From UBA4781 sp963556045 (lineage in GTDB: Bacteria > Chloroflexota > Anaerolineae > Anaerolineales > Anaerolineaceae): a DNA stretch of 64,000 bases. The stretch is from positions 2,108,001 to 2,172,000 of the forward strand of contig CAUVYA020000002.1 in the NCBI GenBank assembly GCA_963556045.3, written 5' to 3'. Under the pieces are notes generated by a model. The model was not told the origin of the DNA. It did not search any database and saw only the letters and a program-made list of their open reading frames with translations. Each line of letters begins with the position of its first letter. The stretch's first letter is position 1. A program made the translations under genes and the position numbers. Shown piece after piece: positions 43,274 to 51,723 of this stretch.

Positions 43274-45066
43274 TTGTTAAAAAAATTGGCAAAATACGTC
43301 GGGCAATATAAAAAATATGTACTGGCAGCCCCGTTTCTGGTTTTGCTGGATGTAGCAGCTGAATTGAGTATGCCTCTATTAATGTCGATGATCGTGGATG
43401 TAGGTATCCCGTCTGGTGATAAAAACTATATTCTGAAGATCGGTATTTATATGATCCTGCTTGCCATTTCTGCTATTATCTTTGGCGTGTTGAACATGAA
43501 AGTATCATCAACTGCCGGGCAGGGTTTTGGGGCGAATCTGCGCGCTGCCTTATTCAAGAAAGTACAGGGTTATTCCTTTTCAAATATTGATCATTTCAGC
43601 ACCGGTTCTTTGGTTACGCGCCTGACCAATGATGTGAACAACCTGCAGAACAGCTTCACGATGGGTATCCGTTTATTATTGCGAGCTCCCATGATGTTGA
43701 TCGTCGCTCTGGTATTAGCATTCAGGATCAATGCCAGATTATCGCTTATCCTGGCGATCGCGATTCCCGTCCTTGCTGTTGGAATTGCCTTTTTTATGAG
43801 TAAGGCGGTCAAACTTTACACCGTTATGCAGACCAAAATCGATGCTCTCAACAATAAAATTCAGGAAAACCTGGTCGGAATCCGAGTCGTGAAATCATTC
43901 GTTCGGCAAGATCATGAACAGAAAAAGTTCAAAGAATCCAATGATGATCTTACTGAAGCGGCAATTAAGGCGGCGAACCTGGCATTAACTGCTATGCCTC
44001 TCATGATGCTGGTCATTAATTCCGTCACCGTGGCGATCATCTGGTTTGGTGGTGGCATGATCATTGAGGGCACCATGGCGACCGGCGAATTGATCAGTTT
44101 CATCAGCTACGTTATGCAGATACTGGTGTCGGTCATGATGCTTTCTATGGTTATTCTTATGCTGGCAAGAGCAGAAGCCAGTGGAAAGCGCATCCTGGAA
44201 GTATTGGAGGAGAAGGTGGACATTGTTGATCCATCTGCTGTTTCTGCTGATACGAATTCGATGCTCATTCCGTCTTCGGGCACCCTTACTCAGACAAAGC
44301 ATGTTGTTCGATCCGGGAAAGTGGAGTTCAAAGATGTTTCCTTCAAATACGCCGTTTCCGGAACAGGTGAAAATGTGTTAAATACCATCAGTTTTATTGC
44401 TCAACCTGGTGAAATGGTAGGGATCGTGGGAGGTACTGCGACCGGAAAAACAACTCTGGTCAATCTCATTCCCCGTTTGTATGATGTAACAGAAGGTACT
44501 GTGCTGGTGGATGATGTGGATGTACGTGAGTACAATCTCACCGATCTGCGTGAGGGGATTGGCGTAGTGCTGCAGCAGAATACGCTTTTCAGCGGTACCA
44601 TTCGCGAGAATTTGATTTGGGGGAATGAACATGCCACACAGGAAGAATTGGAGAATGCCTGCAAAGATGCGCAGGCACATGAGTTTATCATGTCCTTCCC
44701 GCAGGGCTATGACACTTTACTGGGACAGGCGGGTGTGAATATCTCGGGTGGGCAGAAACAACGTTTGTATATAGCCCGCGCCATGTTGAAAAAACCCAGA
44801 GTATCCTGATCCTGGATGACAGCACCAGCGCAGTGGATTCCGCCACGGAAGAAAAGATCAGAAAATCTTTCTATACCAATCTGAAGAATACAACGGTATT
44901 CATCATCGCACAGCGTATCAGTTCCGTTCATAAAGCAGATAAGATCATCGTTCTGGATGATGGAATGATTGCCGGCATTGGATCACATGATGAACTGATG
45001 ACGAGCAACGCGATCTATAAAGAGATCAACGCATCGCAGCAAGAAGGAGTATTTGCCAATGCCTGA
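43274..45066 (+). pseudogene. ABC exporter half-transporter A, frameshifted
   Basis: This would be a half-transporter with six membrane helices (to about residue 300) and a nucleotide-binding domain. The first frame stops at 44807-44809; coding resumes in another frame with STSAVDSATEEKI and the H-loop region. Deleting one AG of the AGAG at 44798-44801 restores KKPSILILDDSTSAVD and a 596-residue protein. Walker A is GGTATGKTT, the signature is ISGGQ, and the Walker B residue is Asp instead of the catalytic Glu, typical of the degenerate half of heterodimeric exporters. The start is TTG 43274 after GGAGG. The end overlaps the partner gene by 8 bases. Confidence 0.88.
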
Positions 45067-46981
45067 ACAAAATAAAGCTCCGGCAAAAAGAGAATCGCAC
45101 GGTCCCAGTATGGGTCGCGGTCCCGCACATAATTTTGAGAAACCAAAAGACACAGGCAAGGCACTGAAACGGCTAATTGCTTATCTGGGAAGAAACCGTG
45201 GTTTATTGGTCATAGTGATCGTGCTGCTGGTTCTCAATACGGCAGCCTCTCTGGCTGGCAGTTATTTTCTAAAGCCCCTCATTAATCAATATATCATACC
45301 TGGTGACCTTCCGGGGTTGGCGAAGGCATTATTAATGCTTGGTGGGATCTATCTGGTGGGAATTGTCTGCTCTTTCTTCCAGAATCGCATTATGGTCAAG
45401 ATTGCCCAACGAACCACGAACACCCTGCGGCGCGACCTTTTTGATAAACTGGAATCTTTACCGCTGCGCTATTTTGATGCTCATACACATGGGGAGTTGA
45501 TGAGCCGCTTCACCAATGATGTGGATAATGTGCAAAATGCGCTTGAACAGAGCGTTCCGCAGTTCCTCTCAAATATTCTCACGTTTATCGGATCTATTGT
45601 GATGATGATCGTGTTGAGCCCAATTTTATTCATGGTGACTGCATTGGTATTGGTATTGATGTTCGTCATCATGAAAAAGATCACCGGTAAGAGCAGCCAT
45701 TACTTCCGAGAACAACAGCGCACGCTTGGGATGGTAAATGGATATGTTGAAGAGATGGTCGGCGGATTGAAAGTGGTCAAGGTCTTCACATATGAAGGGA
45801 AAGCTATCCAAAACTTTGACGCGCTAAATGAGGATTACAGAAAAGCGGCAACGAACGCCAACTTTTATGCCGGTTCTGTAATGCCCATTCTCAATAACTT
45901 GAACAATATCTCCTATGCCTTAACTGCTATGATAGGTGGTTTACTCTCTATTGCGGGTCGTTTTGACCTGGGATCACTGGCTGCCTTTTTGCAGTACTCA
46001 CGTCAATTCGGACATCCGGTTATTCAGATCACCAATCAGATGAACAATGTTCTGGCAGCCCTGGCGGGTGCAGAACGCGTCTTTGAAGTGATGGATCAGG
46101 AACCTGAAGAAGACAATGGGATCGTCACCCTGGTGGGCATTACCAAAACGCAGGATGGATCAATTGAGGTGCTGCAGGGGAGTGAAAGACCCAGCCACTG
46201 GGCGTGGAAATATCCACAGCCGGATGGCAGCATTGAATATATCGAGTTGAAAGGGGATGTGCGCTTCCATGATGTGACCTTTGGGTACGAAGAAGGGCAG
46301 GCTGTCTTAAAGGATATATCCCTGTATGCAAAACCCGGTCAGAAGATCGCCTTCGTTGGCTCGACCGGTGCTGGAAAAACCACCGTCACGAATCTGATCA
46401 ACCGTTTCTATGATATCGAAAAAGGGCAGATCACGTATGACGGTATTGATATCAAATTGATCAAGAAAGCCGATGTGCGTAGATCGCTGGGTATGGTATT
46501 GCAGGATACCCACCTTTTCAGCGGTACGGTCATGGAAAATTTACGGTATGGGCGTCTGGATGCTGCGGATGAAGAATGTATAGCTGCTGCCAAACAGGTC
46601 AGTGCTCATTCCTTCATTAAACGACTTCCACAGGGTTATCAAACGGAGTTAAGTGGAGATGGAGCCAATCTTTCGCAGGGGCAGCGCCAGTTACTGTCCA
46701 TCGCTCGAGCTGCGGTGGCAGATCCTCCGGTTATGATTCTGGATGAAGCGACCAGCTCCATTGACACTCGTACGGAGCGCTTGATCGAAAAAGGCATGGA
46801 TAAATTGATGGAAGGGCGCACTGTGTTCGTTATTGCGCACCGCCTGTCTACGGTACGCAACTCGAATGCCATCATCGTACTGGAAGATGGACAGATCATC
46901 GAACGTGGTGACCATGATGACCTGCTGAAGCAGAAGGGCAGGTACTATCAGCTATATACCGGTCAATTCCAGCTTACATAA
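45059..46981 (+). CDS. ABC exporter half-transporter B (catalytically complete partner)
   Basis: The 640-residue protein has an N-terminal hydrophilic stretch, six membrane helices (about 40-335) and an ABC ATPase domain. It carries Walker A GSTGAGKTT, signature LSQGQRQ, and canonical Walker B MILDEATSSID with catalytic Glu. With the upstream half it forms a heterodimeric exporter of the LmrCD/BmrCD/TM287-288 type. An insert of about 45 residues (around SIEVLQGSERPSHWAWKYP) separates the membrane and ATPase domains. I chose ATG 45059, within the stop region of the first gene, with AAGGAG upstream. It is followed by a terminator. Confidence 0.92.
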   Translation: MPEQNKAPAKRESHGPSMGRGPAHNFEKPKDTGKALKRLIAYLGRNRGLLVIVIVLLVLNTAASLAGSYFLKPLINQYIIPGDLPGLAKALLMLGGIYLVGIVCSFFQNRIMVKIAQRTTNTLRRDLFDKLESLPLRYFDAHTHGELMSRFTNDVDNVQNALEQSVPQFLSNILTFIGSIVMMIVLSPILFMVTALVLVLMFVIMKKITGKSSHYFREQQRTLGMVNGYVEEMVGGLKVVKVFTYEGKAIQNFDALNEDYRKAATNANFYAGSVMPILNNLNNISYALTAMIGGLLSIAGRFDLGSLAAFLQYSRQFGHPVIQITNQMNNVLAALAGAERVFEVMDQEPEEDNGIVTLVGITKTQDGSIEVLQGSERPSHWAWKYPQPDGSIEYIELKGDVRFHDVTFGYEEGQAVLKDISLYAKPGQKIAFVGSTGAGKTTVTNLINRFYDIEKGQITYDGIDIKLIKKADVRRSLGMVLQDTHLFSGTVMENLRYGRLDAADEECIAAAKQVSAHSFIKRLPQGYQTELSGDGANLSQGQRQLLSIARAAVADPPVMILDEATSSIDTRTERLIEKGMDKLMEGRTVFVIAHRLSTVRNSNAIIVLEDGQIIERGDHDDLLKQKGRYYQLYTGQFQLT

Positions 46982-47002
46982 GAAAGTAACAGAAATTTAT
47001 GG

Positions 47003-47033
47003 GAGCACATGTCATTGACTGTGCTCTCTTTTT
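47003..47033 (+). terminator. Rho-independent terminator after the ABC exporter genes
   Basis: GAGCACA (47003-47009) pairs with TGTGCTC (47020-47026) around a 10-base loop and is followed by TCTTTTT. Confidence 0.85.
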
Positions 47034-47099
47034 GCAAGGCAAGAGAAACCGTTCCCTCACCTATATCATAATCCACAAAGAAAATGTGTTGGTACAGAA

Positions 47100-47336
47100 T
47101 TAAGCATCTTCTCTCTCGATCACAATGGTACCGTTCGTGACCAGAGAAGCAATGGCGCCGATAGCTGCCAGTTGAGGTGCGATGAGGGTGCCCACCACAC
47201 CCACCGTCAACGGGATATCGATCAATGTTTTGCCATCCTCATTTTTAATGAGAATGCGACGGATATTCCCTTCTTGGATCAATTCCTTGATCTTTGCCAG
47301 GATCTCATCGCCTTTTACTCGAAATTCTTCAGTCAT
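47100..47336 (-). CDS. DUF4342 family protein
   Basis: The 78-residue protein has an N-terminal helix (FRVKGDEILAKIKELIQEG), a beta segment NIRRILIKNEDGKTLIDIP and a hydrophobic Gly/Ala-rich stretch (VGVVGTLIAPQLAAIGAIA) that may touch or cross the membrane. This layout matches DUF4342, a small family of unknown function. I chose ATG 47336 because GGAGAG precedes it. It stands alone between the ABC exporter and the ABC-F gene, opposite in strand to both. Confidence 0.8.
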   Translation of the reverse strand: MTEEFRVKGDEILAKIKELIQEGNIRRILIKNEDGKTLIDIPLTVGVVGTLIAPQLAAIGAIASLVTNGTIVIEREDA

Positions 47337-47449
47337 GTTCTCTCCATTTTTCATTCACTATATGTTAAATACGATGTATCTTTGTAATAAGTTGCGTTGA
47401 AAAGAAAAAGAATGGACGTGAATATAGCGTAAATGCCGCATCATTTTTC

Positions 47450-47478
47450 TTGACACTCTCTTCCATTTTCAGTAAGAT
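47450..47478 (+). promoter_or_regulatory. Promoter of the ABC-F gene
   Basis: TTGACA (47450-47455) and TAAGAT (47473-47478) are exactly 17 bases apart. The predicted start near 47485 gives a leader of about 145 bases before the ABC-F start, long compared with other genes here. Confidence 0.6.
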
Positions 47479-47513
47479 TGTATTGGAAATAAAAAAAGAG
47501 AGAATAAGTAGAA

Positions 47514-47594
47514 ATGTACATCGGCAAGTAACATCCTGAAAATCCTGCTCACCTGATCTGGGTTTGAGCAGGCGCCCGTGATAAAGGACGGGTG
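47514..47594 (+). promoter_or_regulatory. Candidate attenuator leader of the ABC-F gene
   Basis: The leader contains a 5-codon open frame (ATG 47514 to TAA 47531, peptide MYIGK), a hairpin CCTGCTCA 47544-47551 with TGAGCAGG 47565-47572, and a second hairpin 47573-47579 with 47588-47594 (CGCCCGT/ACGGGTG, one G-U pair) followed by pyrimidine-rich sequence. Several antibiotic-resistance ABC-F genes are controlled by ribosome stalling on a leader peptide that remodels a terminator. The arrangement fits this, but the short frame lacks a strong ribosome site. Confidence 0.45.
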
Positions 47595-47630
47595 GTTTGG
47601 CTTTCTTCTTACCAGACACAGGAGGCATGT

Positions 47631-49295
47631 ATGCTTGCCGTTTCTTGTTTAACCAAGACGTTTAATCTACAAACTTTATTTGAAAACATCACTTTTTCCA
47701 TCAACCCGGGCGAGAAAGTTGGTTTAATCGGTCCCAATGGATGTGGAAAAACTACTCTGCTGCGAATTCTTGCTGGCGAAGAAACGGCTGATAGCGGGCA
47801 GGTTTATCACCCGGGCAGCCTTCGAATTGGCTATCTTCCCCAGGGATTCTCAGGAAACGATGGTCGCACTGTGGCTCAGATCGTGCGAGATGGGGTAGGT
47901 GATCTTGATACGCTCAGCAGCGAATTGGTGAAGATCACACAGCAACTGGTAGAACGACCAGATGATGATGACCTGGCTGCACAATACGATGATGTTCTGG
48001 GTCGTATGCAGAACGCAGAGCCGCAAAACGCCGCGAAAATCCTTGCCGGATTGGGGTTGGATGATGTGCCATCCGACCAGCCGGTGGAGGTGTTAAGTGG
48101 AGGGCAGAAAACGCGGCTTTCTCTGGCTTTACTGCTGCTGGAAGATCCTCAAATCTTGCTGCTTGATGAGCCCACCAACCACCTGGATATTGCCATGCTG
48201 GAATGGCTGGAAGCATGGCTGCAGAATACCCCCTGCGGCGCGCTGATCGTTTCACATGATCGTATGTTTCTGGATACCACCGTTACGCGCATCCTTGAAT
48301 TGGATCCACTTACTCATACCCTGCGCAGTTATGATGGGAATTACAGTGTTTATCTCGAACAAAGACGTACAGAGATAGATGCACAATGGTCAGCATATCA
48401 TGATCAGGTGGCAGATGTGCGTAAAATGAAAGCGGATATTCACCGCACGAAAGCACAGGCAGCCTATAACGAGAGGCAGGCATCTTCAGCCCGTATTGGC
48501 GGGCGCGAGATGAAAAATATTGGAGTGAAAACATACCATCAGAGCGTCGCGAAAAAAGTGGCGAGAAAAGCGAGAGCACGCGAGAAGAAACTGGACCGTT
48601 ATCTTGAATCAGACGAGCGAGTTGAAAAACCGCGTGACGCGCGCAGGATTCTGGTGGAGTTTGATCAAGTCCCTCATCTGGGGCGATCGGTCATCCAGAT
48701 GGAACATTTGCAGGTGGGTTTCGCGGGATTTCCGCCATTATTGGAGGATATTAATATCCAGGTTCGCGCGGGTCAGCGTATTGTGATAAGCGGACCGAAT
48801 GGATGTGGAAAAACCACTCTGCTGCGAACACTGGCAGGTGAGCTGCCAGCGCTGGCGGGCAGCATCACTCTTGGTAGCAGTGTTAAATTTGGACTGATGT
48901 CTCAAAACCTGCATGCACTGAATCCTGACCGGTGTGCTGTAGATCATTTATGGGAATATTTTCCCAACCAGACCGAAGTGCGCCGCTTCCTGGGATATTA
49001 CCTGCTGGTAGGGGATGAGGTATTAAAACCATCTTCCCAATTGAGCTATGGGCAGCGAGCGCGACTGATGCTGGCGAAACTGGTGGTGAGTGGCTGCAAT
49101 GTACTGCTGCTGGATGAGCCGATCAATCACCTGGATATCGCCAGCCGCACCCAATTTGAACAGGCTTTACAGGCGTTTGACGGAACGATCCTGATGGTGG
49201 TGCACGATCGCTATTTCATCCAGCGCTTTGCACAGGATATCTGGCAGGTGAAAGATGGAAAGATCACGATCTATGGTCTTGCTGATATACTGTAA
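47631..49295 (+). CDS. ABC-F family ATPase (ribosome-associated)
   Basis: The 554-residue protein has two ABC ATPase domains and no membrane segment. Domain 1 has GPNGCGKTT, LSGGQKTR and LLLLDEPTNHLD; domain 2 has GPNGCGKTT, LSYGQRAR and VLLLDEPINHLD. The linker (about 235-325) is long, basic and probably a coiled coil (KMKADIHRTKAQAAYNERQ), like the P-site-reaching arm of this family. ABC-F proteins act on the ribosome in translation control or antibiotic protection. I chose ATG 47631 because GGAGG lies 5 bases upstream. The structured leader favours a resistance-type role. Confidence 0.9.
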   Translation: MLAVSCLTKTFNLQTLFENITFSINPGEKVGLIGPNGCGKTTLLRILAGEETADSGQVYHPGSLRIGYLPQGFSGNDGRTVAQIVRDGVGDLDTLSSELVKITQQLVERPDDDDLAAQYDDVLGRMQNAEPQNAAKILAGLGLDDVPSDQPVEVLSGGQKTRLSLALLLLEDPQILLLDEPTNHLDIAMLEWLEAWLQNTPCGALIVSHDRMFLDTTVTRILELDPLTHTLRSYDGNYSVYLEQRRTEIDAQWSAYHDQVADVRKMKADIHRTKAQAAYNERQASSARIGGREMKNIGVKTYHQSVAKKVARKARAREKKLDRYLESDERVEKPRDARRILVEFDQVPHLGRSVIQMEHLQVGFAGFPPLLEDINIQVRAGQRIVISGPNGCGKTTLLRTLAGELPALAGSITLGSSVKFGLMSQNLHALNPDRCAVDHLWEYFPNQTEVRRFLGYYLLVGDEVLKPSSQLSYGQRARLMLAKLVVSGCNVLLLDEPINHLDIASRTQFEQALQAFDGTILMVVHDRYFIQRFAQDIWQVKDGKITIYGLADIL

Positions 49296-49594
49296 AAGAG
49301 GAAGATGATCATGCTGCCGTTGCCGAAGAAAAGTGCCGCAGGATGAAAAAATAAGCGATGTACAGTTAGAGTGGTATACTACAATACAGTCAATGTAAGA
49401 CGTTATTTTAGATTTAAATTATTTGTTGAGAAGATGTGTTGCAGGGGGCTTCTAAAAAGAATTACCAGATCATGTAATTCCAATCACGAATAACGGAAGA
49501 GACCAACTTTGGATCTCCGGAAAGGATCCAGAGGAGTTCATATTTTGCATTCTAGCAAATGTGATGAAGAAGGATGTTTTCCATGGAGCAATTG
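49296..49594. other. Intergenic region before the ATP-grasp gene
   Basis: About 300 bases with no supported gene, hairpin or convincing promoter. Confidence 0.35.
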
Positions 49595-50560
49595 ATGCAT
49601 ATTATTTTAATAAAATCCTATACTGATAAATCGTGGCGTAGTCCGCAGACTTATGATGCCATAGAAAGCAGCCTGCGAGAAAAATGGGATGTGACAGTGA
49701 TCCACACAATGGAGGCTGCCACGCTTAGGGACAGGCTGGTAGAACTCTCTACAAAATTTGACGGGCACATTTTTGTGTTCAATATTGCAGAGTATCTGGA
49801 CGAAGAAAAGAAACTGGGATTTATTCCTGCGATTTTGGATGAAATGCAGCTTCCACATTTGGGTTCAAGCGTGCAAACCATTGAAGCCGGTCTGGACAAA
49901 GCAGCGGCGAAAGATTTATTCAATGAGAATAATGTACCAACACCGGCGTCATTCGTGGTAGAAGAGAATGAAGAATTCACAACAGAGGAAGTGGAAGCGA
50001 TCGGATTCCCATTGATCGTTAAACCGCTGCATGAAGGCGGTCATATTGGCATTGATTTAAGCTCTATTGTGAGAGATCGTATCCATCTCGAGAAAGCTAT
50101 TCATCGGATCTGGGATGAATATCAGCAACCGGCGATCGTGGAAGATTATATTATTCCAAAGGGAATGCGGGAGTTCAGTGTGGGAATCATCGAAGGTCAG
50201 CAGCGTATTTTTACACCCATAGAGATCGATTATGAAGCGATGGATGTTGATGTACCCATCTTGACCTATGATCTGGCGCAGGAAGATATGGAAGAGATCA
50301 ATCTGGTTGAAGAAGGCGAGGTCTGTGAAGAGATCAATTCATTAGCTGGACAGGCGTTTGATGCGGTTGGAGCAGAAGATTATTCTCGTGTGGATATTCG
50401 CATGAATGTGACGGGATATTATGTGCTCGAAATAAACACCATGCCGGGTTTGGGACCGCATAGTTTTTTGCCGCAGGCAGTACAGACGCTCATTGATATG
50501 AACTATAGTGAATTGATCCAGAAATTAACACAAATTTCGATCCAAAAAGGTGAAAAATAA
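49595..50560 (+). CDS. D-alanine-D-alanine ligase-like ATP-grasp enzyme
   Basis: The 321-residue protein has the ATP-grasp fold of the Ddl family. Visible are PLIVKPLHEGGHIGID (ATP lysine and loop), IVEDYIIPKGMREFSVGI, DYSRVDIRM and VLEINTMPGLGPHSFLP with the metal-binding Glu and Asn. It joins an amino acid or peptide to another with ATP. True Ddl has a slightly different N-terminal loop (EGSSVGV), so the substrate could differ. ATG 49595 follows GGAG; ATG 49583 with AAGGA is an alternative. It converges on a putative LD-carboxypeptidase gene, which suggests cell-wall peptide metabolism. Confidence 0.82.
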   Translation: MHIILIKSYTDKSWRSPQTYDAIESSLREKWDVTVIHTMEAATLRDRLVELSTKFDGHIFVFNIAEYLDEEKKLGFIPAILDEMQLPHLGSSVQTIEAGLDKAAAKDLFNENNVPTPASFVVEENEEFTTEEVEAIGFPLIVKPLHEGGHIGIDLSSIVRDRIHLEKAIHRIWDEYQQPAIVEDYIIPKGMREFSVGIIEGQQRIFTPIEIDYEAMDVDVPILTYDLAQEDMEEINLVEEGEVCEEINSLAGQAFDAVGAEDYSRVDIRMNVTGYYVLEINTMPGLGPHSFLPQAVQTLIDMNYSELIQKLTQISIQKGEK

Positions 50561-50585
50561 AGAAGCGAGTATAAAAAATCCTTCC

Positions 50586-51629
50586 TCATTCCATAACTGC
50601 GTTTCCCAAAATGGAAAATGAACGCTGCTCACAGTTGATTTCAGCCATAATTCCGTAAGGTAAAACGAACATGGGGTCGGTATGCCCGAAATCCATATTG
50701 GTAATGATCGGCAAATCGCTTATGCCCTGTTCATTTCGCACTACCTGTAAAATGACAGCATCATACTCATTAAATGTCTCTATCGGTATATCTCCTCCAG
50801 GTCGCCCGAAGATCACGCCGTGGAGTTGTTGGAAAATTCCAATAGCAGCCAGAGATCGTAACCCTCGTAGAAAAGCAGCTGGAGATGGTCCTTCTTCCGA
50901 TGTTTCCAGGAAAAGGATAGTTCCCTGCCATTCATCCAGTGTTGGCCAGAAATCAGTTCCACGCATCCAATCCAATACTTCGAAACAACCGCCCAGCAGA
51001 TGTCCGCGGTGGATCCCATTCCCTTGTAAGAATTTCCAACCCGTACAGGGATGCTGACTGCGGGATTGGTTCTGATTGCCGGGGTCACCCCATTCCAATC
51101 GTTCAGCCGTCCACCCACCTGTGTTGGGTAATATTTCACCAATGGGATCACTGCAAAACAAAGTCTTCTGAACTGCATTGACCATATAGGGGAATAAGCC
51201 CCCATTTTCAGCGAATCCAGCCATGATGGATGGACCGTAGAATGTTGTCAAACCGGCTTTATAACATGCCAGGTGGCTGGCAGTTGTATCCGAAAACCCC
51301 ATGAACACCTTCGGATTATTTTTGATCGTTTCCAAATCGAGATAGGGCAGAATACGGATGGAATCATCTCCCCCAATGGTGGATATGATGCCCTTGATCT
51401 TGGGATCTGCGAAAGCCTGGTTGAGATCATCCGCCCGGGCTTGCGGGTTTTGCTGCAGCCAGTATGCTGACCGCAGAGTATTGGGCATTTCGATGACTCT
51501 GACCCCGATTTCTTTTTCTAACTGTGCTTTTCCTGCTGCGTATCGATCTGGAAATACCGCCGGACCTCCCCAGGAAAGAGTAACTACAGCAATAAGGCTA
51601 TTTTTTTCTAATTTCTGTGGTTTAATCAT
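50586..51629 (-). CDS. LD-carboxypeptidase family protein (peptidase S66, MccF-like)
   Basis: The 347-residue protein has the S66 catalytic triad: Ser in FMGFSDTTASH, Glu in LLGGCFEVLDW, His in MDFGHTDPMF. The family includes LdcA, which trims the terminal D-Ala of muropeptide tetrapeptides during wall recycling, and MccF, which inactivates microcin C7-type nucleotide peptides. The longer insert around WKFLQGNGIHRGHLLGG is more MccF-like. There is no signal peptide, so it is cytoplasmic. The ribosome site is weak. It faces the ATP-grasp gene with 25 bases between the stops. Confidence 0.85.
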   Translation of the reverse strand: MIKPQKLEKNSLIAVVTLSWGGPAVFPDRYAAGKAQLEKEIGVRVIEMPNTLRSAYWLQQNPQARADDLNQAFADPKIKGIISTIGGDDSIRILPYLDLETIKNNPKVFMGFSDTTASHLACYKAGLTTFYGPSIMAGFAENGGLFPYMVNAVQKTLFCSDPIGEILPNTGGWTAERLEWGDPGNQNQSRSQHPCTGWKFLQGNGIHRGHLLGGCFEVLDWMRGTDFWPTLDEWQGTILFLETSEEGPSPAAFLRGLRSLAAIGIFQQLHGVIFGRPGGDIPIETFNEYDAVILQVVRNEQGISDLPIITNMDFGHTDPMFVLPYGIMAEINCEQRSFSILGNAVME

Positions 51630-51723
51630 ACTTTGTCGTTTTGAAAAACATGTAGTACAGAATGGATGTATTGTACATCACAGAATGACAAAAAAAACTG
51701 AATTAACTCACCAAAGAGGTTTC

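Noticed and set aside
51358..51723. Long upstream extension of the GAF-GGDEF cyclase frame
   Set aside because: It overlaps the divergent LD-carboxypeptidase gene, has no ribosome site and does not look like a domain; ATG 51724 with AAAGAGG is a better start.
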